Counted from the stretch's first letter, positions 50,059 to 59,561 are shown. The stretch: 64,000 nt of DNA from Pedobacter arcticus A12 (GCF_000302595.1 NZ_JH947128.1:372001-436000); one strand, 5' to 3'. Made by a program: numbers and translations. Notes: generated from the sequence alone by a model not told the origin.

Positions 50059-51363
50059 TTATTTCTTCAACAAAAAAGCTTTAAAATAATCAAAGTTATT
50101 TGCCATATCTACTTGGTGTTTATCTTTTTTATAAAGCTCCGCAACCTGTTCTGGCTCGTCGTATTTGATATTCAGTTCCTCAAAAACATCAGGAAATTTA
50201 CATGGATGCGCCGTAGCTAAAACGATGTAAGCTGTTTTTTCGGTAACCGAAATCGTTTCTTTCAACTCTTTAACCGCTAAATAACCGGTTGCCGTATGCG
50301 GACAAAGCACATATTGCTTCGCATTGTAAACTTCGGTAATTGCTTGTTTAATCTGCTCATCGTTATAAGCGTAAGCGCTCAACATCTGTTTTAACTTTTC
50401 AATATCGCCATCAAACATATCCAAAATACGCACAAAATTACTTGGATCTCCAACATCCATTGCATTTGCCAAAGTTTGCACAGAGGGACGTGGCGTGTAT
50501 TTGCCAGTACTTAAATACTGCGGAACAATATCGTTGCTGTTGGTTGCTGCGATAAACTTTTTAATAGGCAAACCCATCTTATAGGCAATCATCCCCGCTG
50601 CAATGTTTCCGAAATTTCCGCTTGGCGTTACAAATACCAAATCTTTGAACTCATTTTTAAGTTTAGCATAGGTATTTGCATAGTAAAACATCTGCGGAAT
50701 CAAACGGCTGATGTTGATAGAATTTGCAGAAGTCAGGTTCAGTTTTGCATTCAACTCTTCATCATGAAAAGCTCTTTTAACCAAAGCTTGGCAGTCGTCA
50801 AAAGTCCCGTGTATCGCGATGGCTTCAATGTTGTTTCCGTTAGTGGTTAACTGTAGCTCTTGGATTAAACTTACTTTCCCTTTCGGATACAAAATCGTGA
50901 CTTTAATCCCCGGAACATTTAAAAAGCCTAGCGCAACTGCACCACCTGTATCGCCAGAAGTGGCTACCAAAATCTGAATCTCTTTTTGTTCTTTCTGTAA
51001 GAAATGAGCCATCATCCTACTCATAAACCTGCCACCAAAATCTTTAAAAGCTAAAGATGGTCCGTGGAAAAGTTCCAATACAAAAGTATCATCCTGTAAA
51101 GGATATAATGGTGCATCAAAATTCGCAGCTTCATCTACAATCGCCTTTAAATTCTCTGCAGAAATATCATCTTTCAACAAAGTATAAGCTATATCAAATG
51201 CAATTTCTGGCAGTGATTTTTTATCCCAATTTTCCATCAAAGCTGTATCTATTTGAGGCAAAATTGTCGGCATATACAACCCCTTATCAGCCGGAAGGCT
51301 ATTAAAAACAGCGGTTTCTAAATCAACTGATAAATTATGATTTTTGGTGGAGTAGAGTTTCAT
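50059..51363 (-). CDS. thrC: Threonine synthase
   Basis: 434 residues. MKLYSTKNHNLSVDLETAVF opens the long (type I) threonine synthases; HGPSLAFKDFGGRFM (about 104-118) contains the PLP-binding Lys; ILVATSGDTGGAVALGF (about 130-146) is the phosphate/substrate loop; FVTPSGNFGNIAAGMIAYKMG (about 236-256) the PLP-ring region; PHTATGYLAV near 365. It converts O-phosphohomoserine to threonine and phosphate. Third gene of the thrABC operon; a 505-bp repeat-filled gap separates it from thrB. Confidence 0.97.
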   Translation of the reverse strand: MKLYSTKNHNLSVDLETAVFNSLPADKGLYMPTILPQIDTALMENWDKKSLPEIAFDIAYTLLKDDISAENLKAIVDEAANFDAPLYPLQDDTFVLELFHGPSLAFKDFGGRFMSRMMAHFLQKEQKEIQILVATSGDTGGAVALGFLNVPGIKVTILYPKGKVSLIQELQLTTNGNNIEAIAIHGTFDDCQALVKRAFHDEELNAKLNLTSANSINISRLIPQMFYYANTYAKLKNEFKDLVFVTPSGNFGNIAAGMIAYKMGLPIKKFIAATNSNDIVPQYLSTGKYTPRPSVQTLANAMDVGDPSNFVRILDMFDGDIEKLKQMLSAYAYNDEQIKQAITEVYNAKQYVLCPHTATGYLAVKELKETISVTEKTAYIVLATAHPCKFPDVFEELNIKYDEPEQVAELYKKDKHQVDMANNFDYFKAFLLKK

Positions 51364-51383
51364 TCTTGTGTTGTGTGTTAGTG

Positions 51384-51716
51384 AGTATCGAGTAGTTAGT
51401 ATCGAGTATCAAGATTCTTTTATTATGGCAACTTGTAAGTTAATTAGTATCGAGTAGTTAGTATCGAGTATCAAGATTCTTTTATTATGGCAACTTGTAA
51501 GTTAATTAGTATCGAGTAGTTAGTATCGAGTATCAAGATTCTTTTATTATGGCAACTTGTAAGTTAATTAGTATCGAGTAGTTAGTATCGAGTATCAAGA
51601 TTCTTGTAGTATGGCAACTTGTAAGTTAATTAGTATCGAGTAGTTAGTATCGAGTATCAAGATTCTTGTAGTATGGCAACTTGTAATTTAATTAGTATCG
51701 AGTATCAAGATTCTTG
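51384..51716. repeat. 62-bp minisatellite inside the threonine operon
   Basis: Unit AGTATCGAGTAGTTAGTATC... of 62 bp repeats from 51384, 51446, 51508, 51570 and 51632 with one to three changes (TTTATT to TGTAGT), then a truncated copy at 51694. Each unit contains two related AGTATCGAGTA motifs. Downstream (51776-51793 and 51838-51854) stand reverse-complement-like forms (TTGATACTTGATACT) able to pair with the units. 62 is not a multiple of three and no frame runs through it. No CRISPR-type spacers. Confidence 0.95.
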
Positions 51717-51868
51717 AACCAGATAAGCTCTTGCTACTTGCTACTCAAATCTTGCTACTTAAACAAACCAGATAAACTCTTGATACTTGATACTAAATCT
51801 TGTTTCTGCAAAGGTTACAAGGTATCAAATTTATAAGCTCTCGATACTTGATACTAAAATCTTGCTAC

Positions 51869-52801
51869 TTAAAGAACCACTGGTCCAGTTTCGTTAATTT
51901 CTGATAAATAAATATTGCTTTTAACACCTTTATCGGCTAACATTTTTTGAAGATTGGTGATTACTTTTTGGGCGTCATCTGGTGAGCGGTACAGCGAAAA
52001 CACGGTTGGTCCAGATCCAGAAATACCAAAACCTAAAGCTCCGTTTTCCATGGCGTAGGTTTTCATATGATCAAACTCTGGAATTAAAATAGAACGTATT
52101 GGTTCTACAATCACATCTTTCAAGCATCTGCCTAATAAATCGTAATCATGCGTATAAAGTGAACTTACCAAACCAGCGATATTTCCCCATTGCGTTACCG
52201 CGTCTTTCAACAGAACTTTAGAACGGATAATTTGGCGGGCATCACGCGTTGGTACATCCACATGCGGATAAAGTAATGCGCAAAAAAGTTTAGGGACTGG
52301 TAAAGCAATCACTTCTAAAGGCTCGTAACTTTTAATCAGCGTAAATCCACCAAATAAAGCTGGTGCAACATTGTCCGCATGTCCGTGTCCGCAAGCCAAA
52401 GCCTCACCTTCCATGGCAAATGGCAAAAGTTCCAATTTGGTCAATGGCTTTCCCAGCAATTCGTTTGCAGCAAATAAACCTGCAACCGCACTCGCCGAAC
52501 TTGAGCCTAACCCACTGCCCATGGGCATTTTTTTGGTAAGTTTTAGTTCAAAACCAACATCTTCCCTACCCAAGTGTTTTAGTAGACTAATTACGCTGGC
52601 ACTTACCGTATTCTTTTGCGGGTCTAAGGACAGTTTACCTTCGTCGCCATTAATAGACAGAATTCTAACACCCGGTTTATCCGAGGTTTCCATCCACAGC
52701 TCATCACCAGGTTCGTTAACTGCAAAACCTAAAATATCAAACCCACATACAACATTTGCAACAGTTGCGGGGGCAAAAACTTTGATCGATTCCTTTTTCA
52801 T
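51869..52801 (-). CDS. thrB: Homoserine kinase
   Basis: 310 residues. GHMP kinase fold: VFAPATVANVVCGFDILGFAV (about 8-28), then MPMGSGLGSSSASAVAGLFAANELLG (about 91-116), the ATP phosphate loop, and GALGFGISGSGPTVFSLY (about 252-269). It phosphorylates homoserine with ATP. Middle gene of thrABC on the minus strand. 318 bp of repeat-rich sequence separates it from thrA and 505 bp from thrC, wide gaps for an operon; the repeats may have been inserted. Confidence 0.96.
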   Translation of the reverse strand: MKKESIKVFAPATVANVVCGFDILGFAVNEPGDELWMETSDKPGVRILSINGDEGKLSLDPQKNTVSASVISLLKHLGREDVGFELKLTKKMPMGSGLGSSSASAVAGLFAANELLGKPLTKLELLPFAMEGEALACGHGHADNVAPALFGGFTLIKSYEPLEVIALPVPKLFCALLYPHVDVPTRDARQIIRSKVLLKDAVTQWGNIAGLVSSLYTHDYDLLGRCLKDVIVEPIRSILIPEFDHMKTYAMENGALGFGISGSGPTVFSLYRSPDDAQKVITNLQKMLADKGVKSNIYLSEINETGPVVL

Positions 52802-53119
52802 TATGCCTCATCCTAAATCCTTCTCCGAGGGAGAAGGACTTGCTTATTTTATGGTTTGTTTGGAGGTCGCCACTTGACTTGACTTCCCCTAATTTAAACC
52901 CAGTTCTATTTCATTTTGGGCGTTTTAACGGGCTTTCCGTTGTATCTTTTTTGTCTTATTCTTCGACTCCCTCTTCGACTCCGCTCAGAGTGACGGTTCT
53001 TAGAATGACAAAAAAAGGATGTCAATCAATCCCTAACGCAAAATCTATATTATTCTATAATTCGCCTTTGTAAAACTTTCTACTTTGAACTTTAGACTTT
53101 CTACTTTAAACTTCAAGTC
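52802..53119. repeat. Cluster of dispersed repeats between thrA and thrB
   Basis: Three elements in tandem. (1) 52804-52840: CCTTCTCCGAGGGAGAAGG hairpin. (2) 52918-53039: an element opening GGGCGTT and closing CCCTAACGC, with an inner imperfect inverted repeat (TCTTTTTTGTC...GACAAAAAAAGGAT) and TTCGACTCCGCTCAGAGTGA; its ends recur at 61576-61678. (3) 53070-53115: runs of ACTTTCTACTTTGAACTTTAG and related steps. No gene is present. Confidence 0.75.
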
Positions 53120-55570
53120 TTACTTCGCTCCTACCTTAACCAAATCAGAGAAAACGCCAGCAGCAGTCACCGCGGCACCTGCACCTGGACCTTTAACTAC
53201 CATTTGGGTTTCATTGTAACGCTCTGTAGTAAATGCGATAATATTATCACTTCCAGATAAACTGTAGAAAGGATGATCAGCACCAACGGCTTGCATACCT
53301 ATCTCCACTTTTCCGTTTTCTAACTTACCAATGTAACGCAGTACTTTCCCCGCTTTTGCCGCATCATTTTTCATCTGCTCAAAATAAGCGTTCTCATTTT
53401 TAAGCTCCTGATAAAAATCGTCAACACTTGTAGCTTTTGCACAGCTTTCGGGAATAATAGCGCCTAATTTCACATCTTCAGCTTCGATTTTGAAACCTGC
53501 GTTACGGGCCAAAATCAGCATTTTGCGCATAAAATCTATTCCTCCTAAATCGTCTCGTGGATCTGGTTCTGTGTAACCTTTTTCCTGTGCCATCTTTACC
53601 ACATCGTGGAAATTGGCATCGCCCTTAAAATTATTAAAAATGAACGAAATAGTTCCGGATAATATCGCTTCAATCTTGGAAATCTTATCTCCGCTGATGA
53701 TTAAATCATTTAAGGTTTTGATAATGGGCAAACCTGCGCCTACGTTGGTTTCGTAATAAAAATCTACTCCATGTTTTTGAGCAGTCTCTTTTAGCTCAGC
53801 GAAAGCGGCGTATTTACCAGAATTGGCAATTTTATTACAGGTTACCACAGAAATACTCGCCTCAAAAACTTCTTTATAAAACTTTGAAGGATTTGGACTG
53901 GCTGTATTATCAACAAACACACAATTAGGAAGGTTCAGCGCTTTCATTTGGGCAACAAAATTGCTCAAATCTGCCTCTTCATCGGCATTAGCCAAATCTT
54001 CCTGATAAGTATTTAAATCGATCCCATTAGCGTCGATCAACATTTTTTTAGTGTTGATTAGGCCTAAAACCTGAATATTGATTAAATTATTTTTTGCTAG
54101 AAATTCTTTATGCTCATTAATCTGACGGAAAAGTTCTTTACCGATATTGCCCACGCCAACCGCAAAAACGTTCAATGTTTTCTGCAATTCTGCAAAGAAA
54201 GCATCGTGTACCGCGTTTAATGCTTTAGATAAATCATCATGCGGGATGATTACCGAAATGTTAAATTCTGAAGAACCTTGTGCAATGGCCACAACGTTTA
54301 CACCGTTACGACCCAAAGCATTAAAAAGCTTACCCGAAATACCCGGTGTCTTTTTCATATTCTCGCCAACAATGGCCAAAACAGAAAGATCAGTCTCAAT
54401 TTTTACAGGTTCTAATTTACCGGCAAGCAACTCCAGTTCAAACTCCTGCTCAATCAAAGCTTTCGCTTTTAAAGCGTCTGCTGGATTAACCGCAAACGTG
54501 ATGGAATGCTCAGAAGAAGATTGGGTAATTAATATAATATTTACCTGCTCGCGGGAAAGTAAAGTAAACAAACGACCGCTAAAGCCTGCTTTGCCCACCA
54601 TTCCACTACCCTGAATATTGATGATACTGATATGATCTACAGAAGAAATTCCGCGGATAGTAGTTTGCGAAGGCTTTAAATCATGTTTGATAAATGTACC
54701 TTCAAAATCGGGGTTAAACGTATTCTTGATTACAATGGGAATCATTTTTAAAAACGCAGGAATCATAGTGGGTGGGTAAATCACCTTTGCACCAAAAAAT
54801 GAAAGTTCCATGGCTTCGGTATAAGAAAGTTCTTCCATTGAAAAAGCCTTCTTCACTCGGCGAGGATCTGCGGTCATCATCCCGTTCACGTCTGTCCAAA
54901 CTTCAATTTGCTTCACATTCAAAGCTGCACCAATAATTGCAGCAGTGTAGTCACTTCCTCCTCTACCCAAAGTAGTAATCTGATCTTGGTTATTACTTGC
55001 TATAAAGCCGGTTACTACAACTAAATTCCCCTGTTCGTGGCTAAAATAATCCTGAACAAGATGGTTTGTTTGGTTAAAATCTACTTTCGCGTTTCCAAAA
55101 GCACTATCCGTTTTAATAATTGTAGTTGCATCTAAAAATTCTGCTTCTGGCTTTACGCTTCGTAAAATACGGCTCAGCATAAATGCCGAACTTTTTTCTC
55201 CAAAACTCACAACGGCATCTTTAGTTTTGGGGCTCAATTCTTTTAAAGCAGCGATACCGTTCAAAACATCCTCTAAAGCCTGGAAATATAATTTAAGTTT
55301 GGTGATTACCTGATTTTGCTGTTGTAAGGCAACCAATTCTTTGACCACCGTAAAATGCCGTTTTTCCAATTCCGCTAAACCAGCAGAAAAATCATTTCCA
55401 ACTACGGCATCGTCTGCCATTTTCAGCAATTGATTGGTTACGCCACCCATTGCAGAAACCACCACAATAATCTGTTCTTTCTGATCTATGTTAGTTTTAA
55501 CAACAGCAGTCAATGCCTTTAATGCTTCTACGGAACCTACGGATGTTCCCCCGAATTTTAGAATTTTCAT
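53120..55570 (-). CDS. thrA: Bifunctional aspartate kinase/homoserine dehydrogenase I
   Basis: 816 residues, like E. coli ThrA (820). Aspartokinase: MKILKFGGTSVGSVEALKAL (catalytic KFGGTS), VVVSAMGGVTNQLL, TLGRGGSDYTAAIIGAAL (about 202-219). Two ACT domains (about 318-455: VDHISIINIQGSGMVGKAGF; VLAIVGENMKKTPGISGKLF), which sense threonine in this family. Homoserine dehydrogenase from about 465: VFAVGVGNIGKELFRQI (NAD loop), TVASPN at the usual position near 560 (ASPNPSKFYKEVF), EAILSGTISFIFNNF and PRDDLGGIDFMRKMLILAR (about 675-695). It performs the first and third steps from aspartate toward threonine and methionine. First gene of thrABC, preceded by an attenuator. Confidence 0.97.
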   Translation of the reverse strand: MKILKFGGTSVGSVEALKALTAVVKTNIDQKEQIIVVVSAMGGVTNQLLKMADDAVVGNDFSAGLAELEKRHFTVVKELVALQQQNQVITKLKLYFQALEDVLNGIAALKELSPKTKDAVVSFGEKSSAFMLSRILRSVKPEAEFLDATTIIKTDSAFGNAKVDFNQTNHLVQDYFSHEQGNLVVVTGFIASNNQDQITTLGRGGSDYTAAIIGAALNVKQIEVWTDVNGMMTADPRRVKKAFSMEELSYTEAMELSFFGAKVIYPPTMIPAFLKMIPIVIKNTFNPDFEGTFIKHDLKPSQTTIRGISSVDHISIINIQGSGMVGKAGFSGRLFTLLSREQVNIILITQSSSEHSITFAVNPADALKAKALIEQEFELELLAGKLEPVKIETDLSVLAIVGENMKKTPGISGKLFNALGRNGVNVVAIAQGSSEFNISVIIPHDDLSKALNAVHDAFFAELQKTLNVFAVGVGNIGKELFRQINEHKEFLAKNNLINIQVLGLINTKKMLIDANGIDLNTYQEDLANADEEADLSNFVAQMKALNLPNCVFVDNTASPNPSKFYKEVFEASISVVTCNKIANSGKYAAFAELKETAQKHGVDFYYETNVGAGLPIIKTLNDLIISGDKISKIEAILSGTISFIFNNFKGDANFHDVVKMAQEKGYTEPDPRDDLGGIDFMRKMLILARNAGFKIEAEDVKLGAIIPESCAKATSVDDFYQELKNENAYFEQMKNDAAKAGKVLRYIGKLENGKVEIGMQAVGADHPFYSLSGSDNIIAFTTERYNETQMVVKGPGAGAAVTAAGVFSDLVKVGAK

Positions 55571-55581
55571 CTTTGAATATT

Positions 55582-55616
55582 AAAAAAAAGCGCCTTCCGT
55601 TTTATCGGAAGGCGCT
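55582..55616 (-). terminator. Attenuator terminator before thrA
   Basis: On the minus strand AGCGCCTTCCG pairs with CGGAAGGCGCT (11 bp) around ATAAAA, followed by T8, 12 bp before the thrA ATG. As it precedes the gene it must be bypassed for thrABC expression. An upstream GGAAGG (55644-55649) can pair with the CCTTCC of its first arm and so act as antiterminator. Confidence 0.88.
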
Positions 55617-55650
55617 GAATATGCTATTTTAAAACCATAACTACCTTCCT

Positions 55651-55704
55651 TTACGCTAAAAGCGTAACGGTTGTTGTAGTAGTGTATGTGCTTATTAAAA
55701 TCAT
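55651..55704 (-). CDS. thrL: Threonine operon leader peptide
   Basis: 17 residues from ATG 55704 to TAA 55651: MILISTYTTTTTVTLLA. It has seven Thr and two Ile, with five Thr in a row, the composition of a leader that senses charged Thr-tRNA and Ile-tRNA. TTACGC and GCGTAA form a small hairpin over its last codons (55651-55667). The stop codon is followed by GGAAGG, which can pair with the terminator's first arm. A strong promoter lies 20 bp upstream and thrA 81 bp downstream. By analogy with the enterobacterial thrL, ribosome stalling at Thr codons would free the antiterminator. Too short for standard gene finding. Confidence 0.85.
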   Translation of the reverse strand: MILISTYTTTTTVTLLA

Positions 55705-55723
55705 TGTTTTTAAATTGATATGC

Positions 55724-55754
55724 CAAAGCTAATATTTCAATTTTTAATTGCAAA
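55724..55754 (-). promoter_or_regulatory. Promoter of thrL-thrABC
   Basis: On the minus strand TTTG (55754-55751), 19 bases, TAGCTTTG (55731-55724): both elements match the Bacteroidetes consensus. Transcription would start near 55719, some 15 nt before the leader ATG. Confidence 0.75.
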
Positions 55755-55845
55755 TTTTTACACGATATTTATTACTCGAATATTTTTTTTTCGAATAGCT
55801 GTTAACATGTATGAATACTGAACTTCTCTTCCCAAAACCCCGCCT

Positions 55846-58527
55846 ATGAATCGCTTGAACTTTCTCTCTTCTCATGGTGAAATGGGAAAACTCATCCGCG
55901 AGAAGGATTGGACAAAAACGCCGTTAGGTGAACCTAGAGATTGGCCTCAAAGTTTAAAGACTACGCTCAGCATCATACTAAACTCTAAATTTCCCAAATT
56001 TTTATTTTGGGGAGAAGAATTAATCTGTTTCTATAACGATGCATACCGCCCAAGCTTAGGTAATGAAGGAAAGCATCCTAACATTTTAGGAGCAAAAGGT
56101 AGCATCGCATTTCCTGAGATCTGGGATATTATTAAGCCTATGATGGATGTGGTAATCGCAACTGGAGAAGCAACATGGAGCGAAAACCAGTTACTTCCAC
56201 TTTACAGAAACGGCAATATTGAAGATATTTATTGGACCTTTAGTTACAGTCCTATCGTTGATGAAAACGGAACGATTGCTGGCATCTTTACAACCGTTGT
56301 GGAAACAACTGCCGAAGTAAATATTAGGAAAAATCTAATAGAAGCAAATAAACGCTTTTACGAAAACATCATGCAAGCGCCAGTAGCAATGAGTGTTCTT
56401 GTTGGAGAAAATTTTGTAGTTGAAATAGCGAACCAATTGATGTTAGAACTTTGGGGGAAACAAGAAGCTGATGTAATCAACAAACCGGTTTTTGAAGGCC
56501 TTCCAGAAGTAAAAGGACAAGGTTTAGAGAAAATTATAGAAAACGTATTCCGTACGGGCCAAAAGTTTGAAGCAAATGAACGGGTAGTGGTATTACCCAG
56601 AAACGGAAAACTCGAAAACATATACCTGAATTTTGTTTACGAACCCATTAAAGGGGAAAACAACCAAGTGGTGAGTATTGTGGCAACCGCCACAGATGTT
56701 ACCAACCAAGTATTAGCCCGACAAAAAATACAGGAAAGCGAGGAAAGATTCAAAAAAGTAGCCGATAGTGCGCCAGTACTCATTTGGATGTCGGGAACCA
56801 ACAAACTTTGCTATTATTTCAATAAAGCGTGGCTGCAGTTTACCGGCAGAACAATGCAAGAAGAAAACGGCAATGGATGGGCAGAAGGGGTACACCCCAA
56901 CGATCTTGAACGCTGTATAGAAACCTACACTGGTGCATTTGATAAGCGGGAAGAGTTTTACATGGAGTACCGCCTAAAAAGGAACGACGGAACATACCGA
57001 TGGCTTTCTGACAATGGTGCCCCGAGATTTACCGCCGACGGTATTTTTGAGGGATTTATCGGCGCTTGTATGGATATTCACGACAGCGTGACGGCAAAAC
57101 AGGTTTTAAAAGAAAGTGAAGAGAAGTTAAATATTGTAATTGAAGCCACCGAGCTTGCCGTGTGGGAATACGATTACAAAAAGAAAGAGGGTGTATTTGA
57201 CGCACAGTATGCAACTATTTTTGGATATACAAACCCAAAAGAACTAACGAGCAAACTGATTGAACAACATATGCACCCAGAGGATAATACAATTAGAGAT
57301 AAAGCTCACGAAGTAGTACTAAAAACTGGTTTATTAACTTATGAAAGCCGGATAATATGGGCTGATAAATCTGTGCACTGGATTGATGTAAGCGGAAAAT
57401 TATTTAAAGATCGGGACGGTTTGCCGGATAAGTTGATGGGAACTATCCGGGATATTACGCAGGATAAGAAAAATGAACAGGACTTAATTGATAGGGAAGA
57501 AAAATTTAGGCTTTTAGCAAATGAAATGCCGCAATTTGTGTGGATTGCTGATACCGAAGGGCATTTAAATTACTTTAATCCTTCGGTTTACAGGTATTCT
57601 GGAATGGATGAAAGCATTCTTGAGGATGACAACTGGCTAAATATTGTACATCCAGACGACCGAGAAGAAAACGTTAGACTGTGGACCAATTCCGTAAATA
57701 CCGGAAAAGATTTCTTATTAGAACACCGTTTTAGGCGTAAAGATGGAGCTTACAGATGGCAGTTGAGCCGAGCAAAAGCTTTGCAGGACAGCAAAGGCAA
57801 TATTACCATGTGGGTGGGTACCAGTACAGATATACACGACATTAAAGAGCTAGAGGAACAGAAAGACTACTTTATCAGTATGGCCAGTCACGAGCTTAAA
57901 ACCCCTATTACATCTATAAAAGGCTACGTTCAATTATTAGAAAGCAAGTATAGAGACACGGAAGATCTGTTTCTAAAAAACTCTTTAAAAGTTGTGCACA
58001 AACAAATAGAGAGTTTAACAACTTTAGTTGCCGATTTATTAGATGTATCTAAAATAAAGACTGGAAATCTGCAACCCAAAAAAGCTCGATTTATCATCAA
58101 TAACTTAATCGACGAGGTAATCTCTGAAATCCAACACATTAACCCGCTAAGTGAAATTAACTTTAAACGGGAATCAGAAATTGAGGTACTTGCGGATGAA
58201 GAAAATATAAGGCAGGTTATCGTTAATTTTCTGACTAACGCGGTTAAATATTCTCCAAATTCAAAAAAAGTAAATGTAAGCTTAACAGCGCATGAGAACC
58301 ATATGATGTTCTCTGCTACCGATTCGGGAATTGGGATAACTCCAGAAAACCAGCTTAAGATATTCGACCGATTTTACAGAGTAGAAGGTAAAAATGAAAA
58401 AACTTTCCCCGGTTTTGGAATTGGACTTTACATTGCCGCAGAAATCATCAGAAAACACCAGGGTAAAATTGGCGTAAGTAGCGAAATAGGCAAAGGCTCC
58501 ACCTTTTATTTTACCTTACCATTGTAA
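55846..58527 (+). CDS. Soluble multi-PAS sensor histidine kinase
   Basis: 893 residues, no membrane helix, so the signal is cytoplasmic. An N-terminal PAS-like module (about 1-165: LGEPRDWPQSLKTTLSIIL, PKFLFWGEELICFYNDAY) opens a kind common in Bacteroidetes and Proteobacteria. Then four PAS/PAC units (about 170-295, 300-420, 425-545, 550-670) with repeats such as GFIGACMDIHD and MWVGTSTDIHDIKELEEQ. HisKA at about 672-740 with His682 in MASHELKTPITSIKGYVQL; HATPase at about 780-893 with NFLTNAVKYSPNSKK (N box), DSGIGITPENQLKIFDRF (G1/F) and GFGIGLYIAAEII (G2). No response regulator lies beside it. Divergent from the thr operon. Confidence 0.93.
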   Translation: MNRLNFLSSHGEMGKLIREKDWTKTPLGEPRDWPQSLKTTLSIILNSKFPKFLFWGEELICFYNDAYRPSLGNEGKHPNILGAKGSIAFPEIWDIIKPMMDVVIATGEATWSENQLLPLYRNGNIEDIYWTFSYSPIVDENGTIAGIFTTVVETTAEVNIRKNLIEANKRFYENIMQAPVAMSVLVGENFVVEIANQLMLELWGKQEADVINKPVFEGLPEVKGQGLEKIIENVFRTGQKFEANERVVVLPRNGKLENIYLNFVYEPIKGENNQVVSIVATATDVTNQVLARQKIQESEERFKKVADSAPVLIWMSGTNKLCYYFNKAWLQFTGRTMQEENGNGWAEGVHPNDLERCIETYTGAFDKREEFYMEYRLKRNDGTYRWLSDNGAPRFTADGIFEGFIGACMDIHDSVTAKQVLKESEEKLNIVIEATELAVWEYDYKKKEGVFDAQYATIFGYTNPKELTSKLIEQHMHPEDNTIRDKAHEVVLKTGLLTYESRIIWADKSVHWIDVSGKLFKDRDGLPDKLMGTIRDITQDKKNEQDLIDREEKFRLLANEMPQFVWIADTEGHLNYFNPSVYRYSGMDESILEDDNWLNIVHPDDREENVRLWTNSVNTGKDFLLEHRFRRKDGAYRWQLSRAKALQDSKGNITMWVGTSTDIHDIKELEEQKDYFISMASHELKTPITSIKGYVQLLESKYRDTEDLFLKNSLKVVHKQIESLTTLVADLLDVSKIKTGNLQPKKARFIINNLIDEVISEIQHINPLSEINFKRESEIEVLADEENIRQVIVNFLTNAVKYSPNSKKVNVSLTAHENHMMFSATDSGIGITPENQLKIFDRFYRVEGKNEKTFPGFGIGLYIAAEIIRKHQGKIGVSSEIGKGSTFYFTLPL

Positions 58528-58607
58528 GGAAATGCAGAAGACTGAAAGCTTAAAACAAGAGGCCTACCTATATGAATTCGTTGATCTAATATTAACAAAG
58601 CATTAAC

Positions 58608-58637
58608 AAAAAAACCTCGTCTGAATTCCAGACGAGG
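58608..58637 (-). terminator. rho-independent terminator of rplM-rpsI-rpsB-tsf
   Basis: CCTCGTCTG pairs with CAGACGAGG around AATTC; T7 follows on the minus strand. Confidence 0.9.
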
Positions 58638-58687
58638 CTCTATATTAATATCGCAAGTAATCTTGATTCTTGCGTCTTGCTCTAAAA

Positions 58688-59527
58688 CTAAGCTCCTAAA
58701 ACAATTCTTTTAAAAGCACTAACTGTTAAGCCTTTAGATGTTTCATCTAAAAATTTACGGATATCCTTTGAAGAATCCTTAACAAACTCTTGGTTTAATA
58801 AAGTTTGTTCTTTGTAGAACTTATTCAATTTACCAGCAGCAATTTTCTCAATCATTGCTTCAGGCTTACCTTCTGCTCTAATTTGATCTTTTGCAATTTC
58901 AAGTTCTTTTTCGATAACTCTTGCGTCAACATCATCTTTATCAATACCAACTGGGCTCATTGCAGCAATTTGCATTGCAACATCTTTTCCAGCTTCGTCT
59001 AATCCAGCTCCGTTTTGATTAAAACCAACCAACACAGCTAAACGGTAGTTTCCATGAATATAAGCAACTACTTTTTCAGCAGCAACAGCTTCAAATTTAG
59101 AAACACCGATTTTCTCGCCTATTTTACCAGTTTGGTCAATAATTAAGTCGGAAATTTTAGCACCATCTAGTTCTAAAGCAGTCAACTCTTCAATAGAAGA
59201 AACACCGCTTTCAACCGCTTTATCAGCAATTGCTTGTGCAAAAGCAACGAAATCTGCGTTTTTAGCTACGAAATCAGTTTCGCAGTTTACTTCAACAATA
59301 ATTCCTTTTTTACCGTCAGCAGTTGTTTTAGCAATTACAACACCTTCGTTAGAATCTCTGTCTGAACGTGAAGCTGCTACTTTAGCCCCTTTTTTACGTA
59401 AATAATCAATTGCAGCTTCAAAATCGCCATTAGCTTCTGTTAAAGCTTTTTTGCAATCCATCATACCTGCGCCAGTTTGCTGACGAAGTTTGTTTACATC
59501 TGCTGCAGAAATTTGTACTGTAGACAT
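58688..59527 (-). CDS. tsf: Elongation factor Ts
   Basis: 279 residues. MSTVQISAADVNKLRQQTGAGMMDCKKALTEANGDFEAAIDYLRKKG is the N-terminal UBA-like domain and the TDF-like core follows (GIIVEVNCETDFVAKNADFVAFA near 74-96), the segment that displaces Mg from EF-Tu. It exchanges GDP on EF-Tu. Last gene of the rplM-rpsI-rpsB-tsf operon, 97 bp after rpsB. Confidence 0.97.
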   Translation of the reverse strand: MSTVQISAADVNKLRQQTGAGMMDCKKALTEANGDFEAAIDYLRKKGAKVAASRSDRDSNEGVVIAKTTADGKKGIIVEVNCETDFVAKNADFVAFAQAIADKAVESGVSSIEELTALELDGAKISDLIIDQTGKIGEKIGVSKFEAVAAEKVVAYIHGNYRLAVLVGFNQNGAGLDEAGKDVAMQIAAMSPVGIDKDDVDARVIEKELEIAKDQIRAEGKPEAMIEKIAAGKLNKFYKEQTLLNQEFVKDSSKDIRKFLDETSKGLTVSAFKRIVLGA

Positions 59528-59561
59528 TTTATTTTTCTTTTTAAATTTTTAACTAAAAGCA

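Noticed and set aside
51384-51716. CRISPR-like array
   Set aside because: The whole 62-bp unit repeats with no unique spacers, and no cas gene is near; it is a minisatellite.
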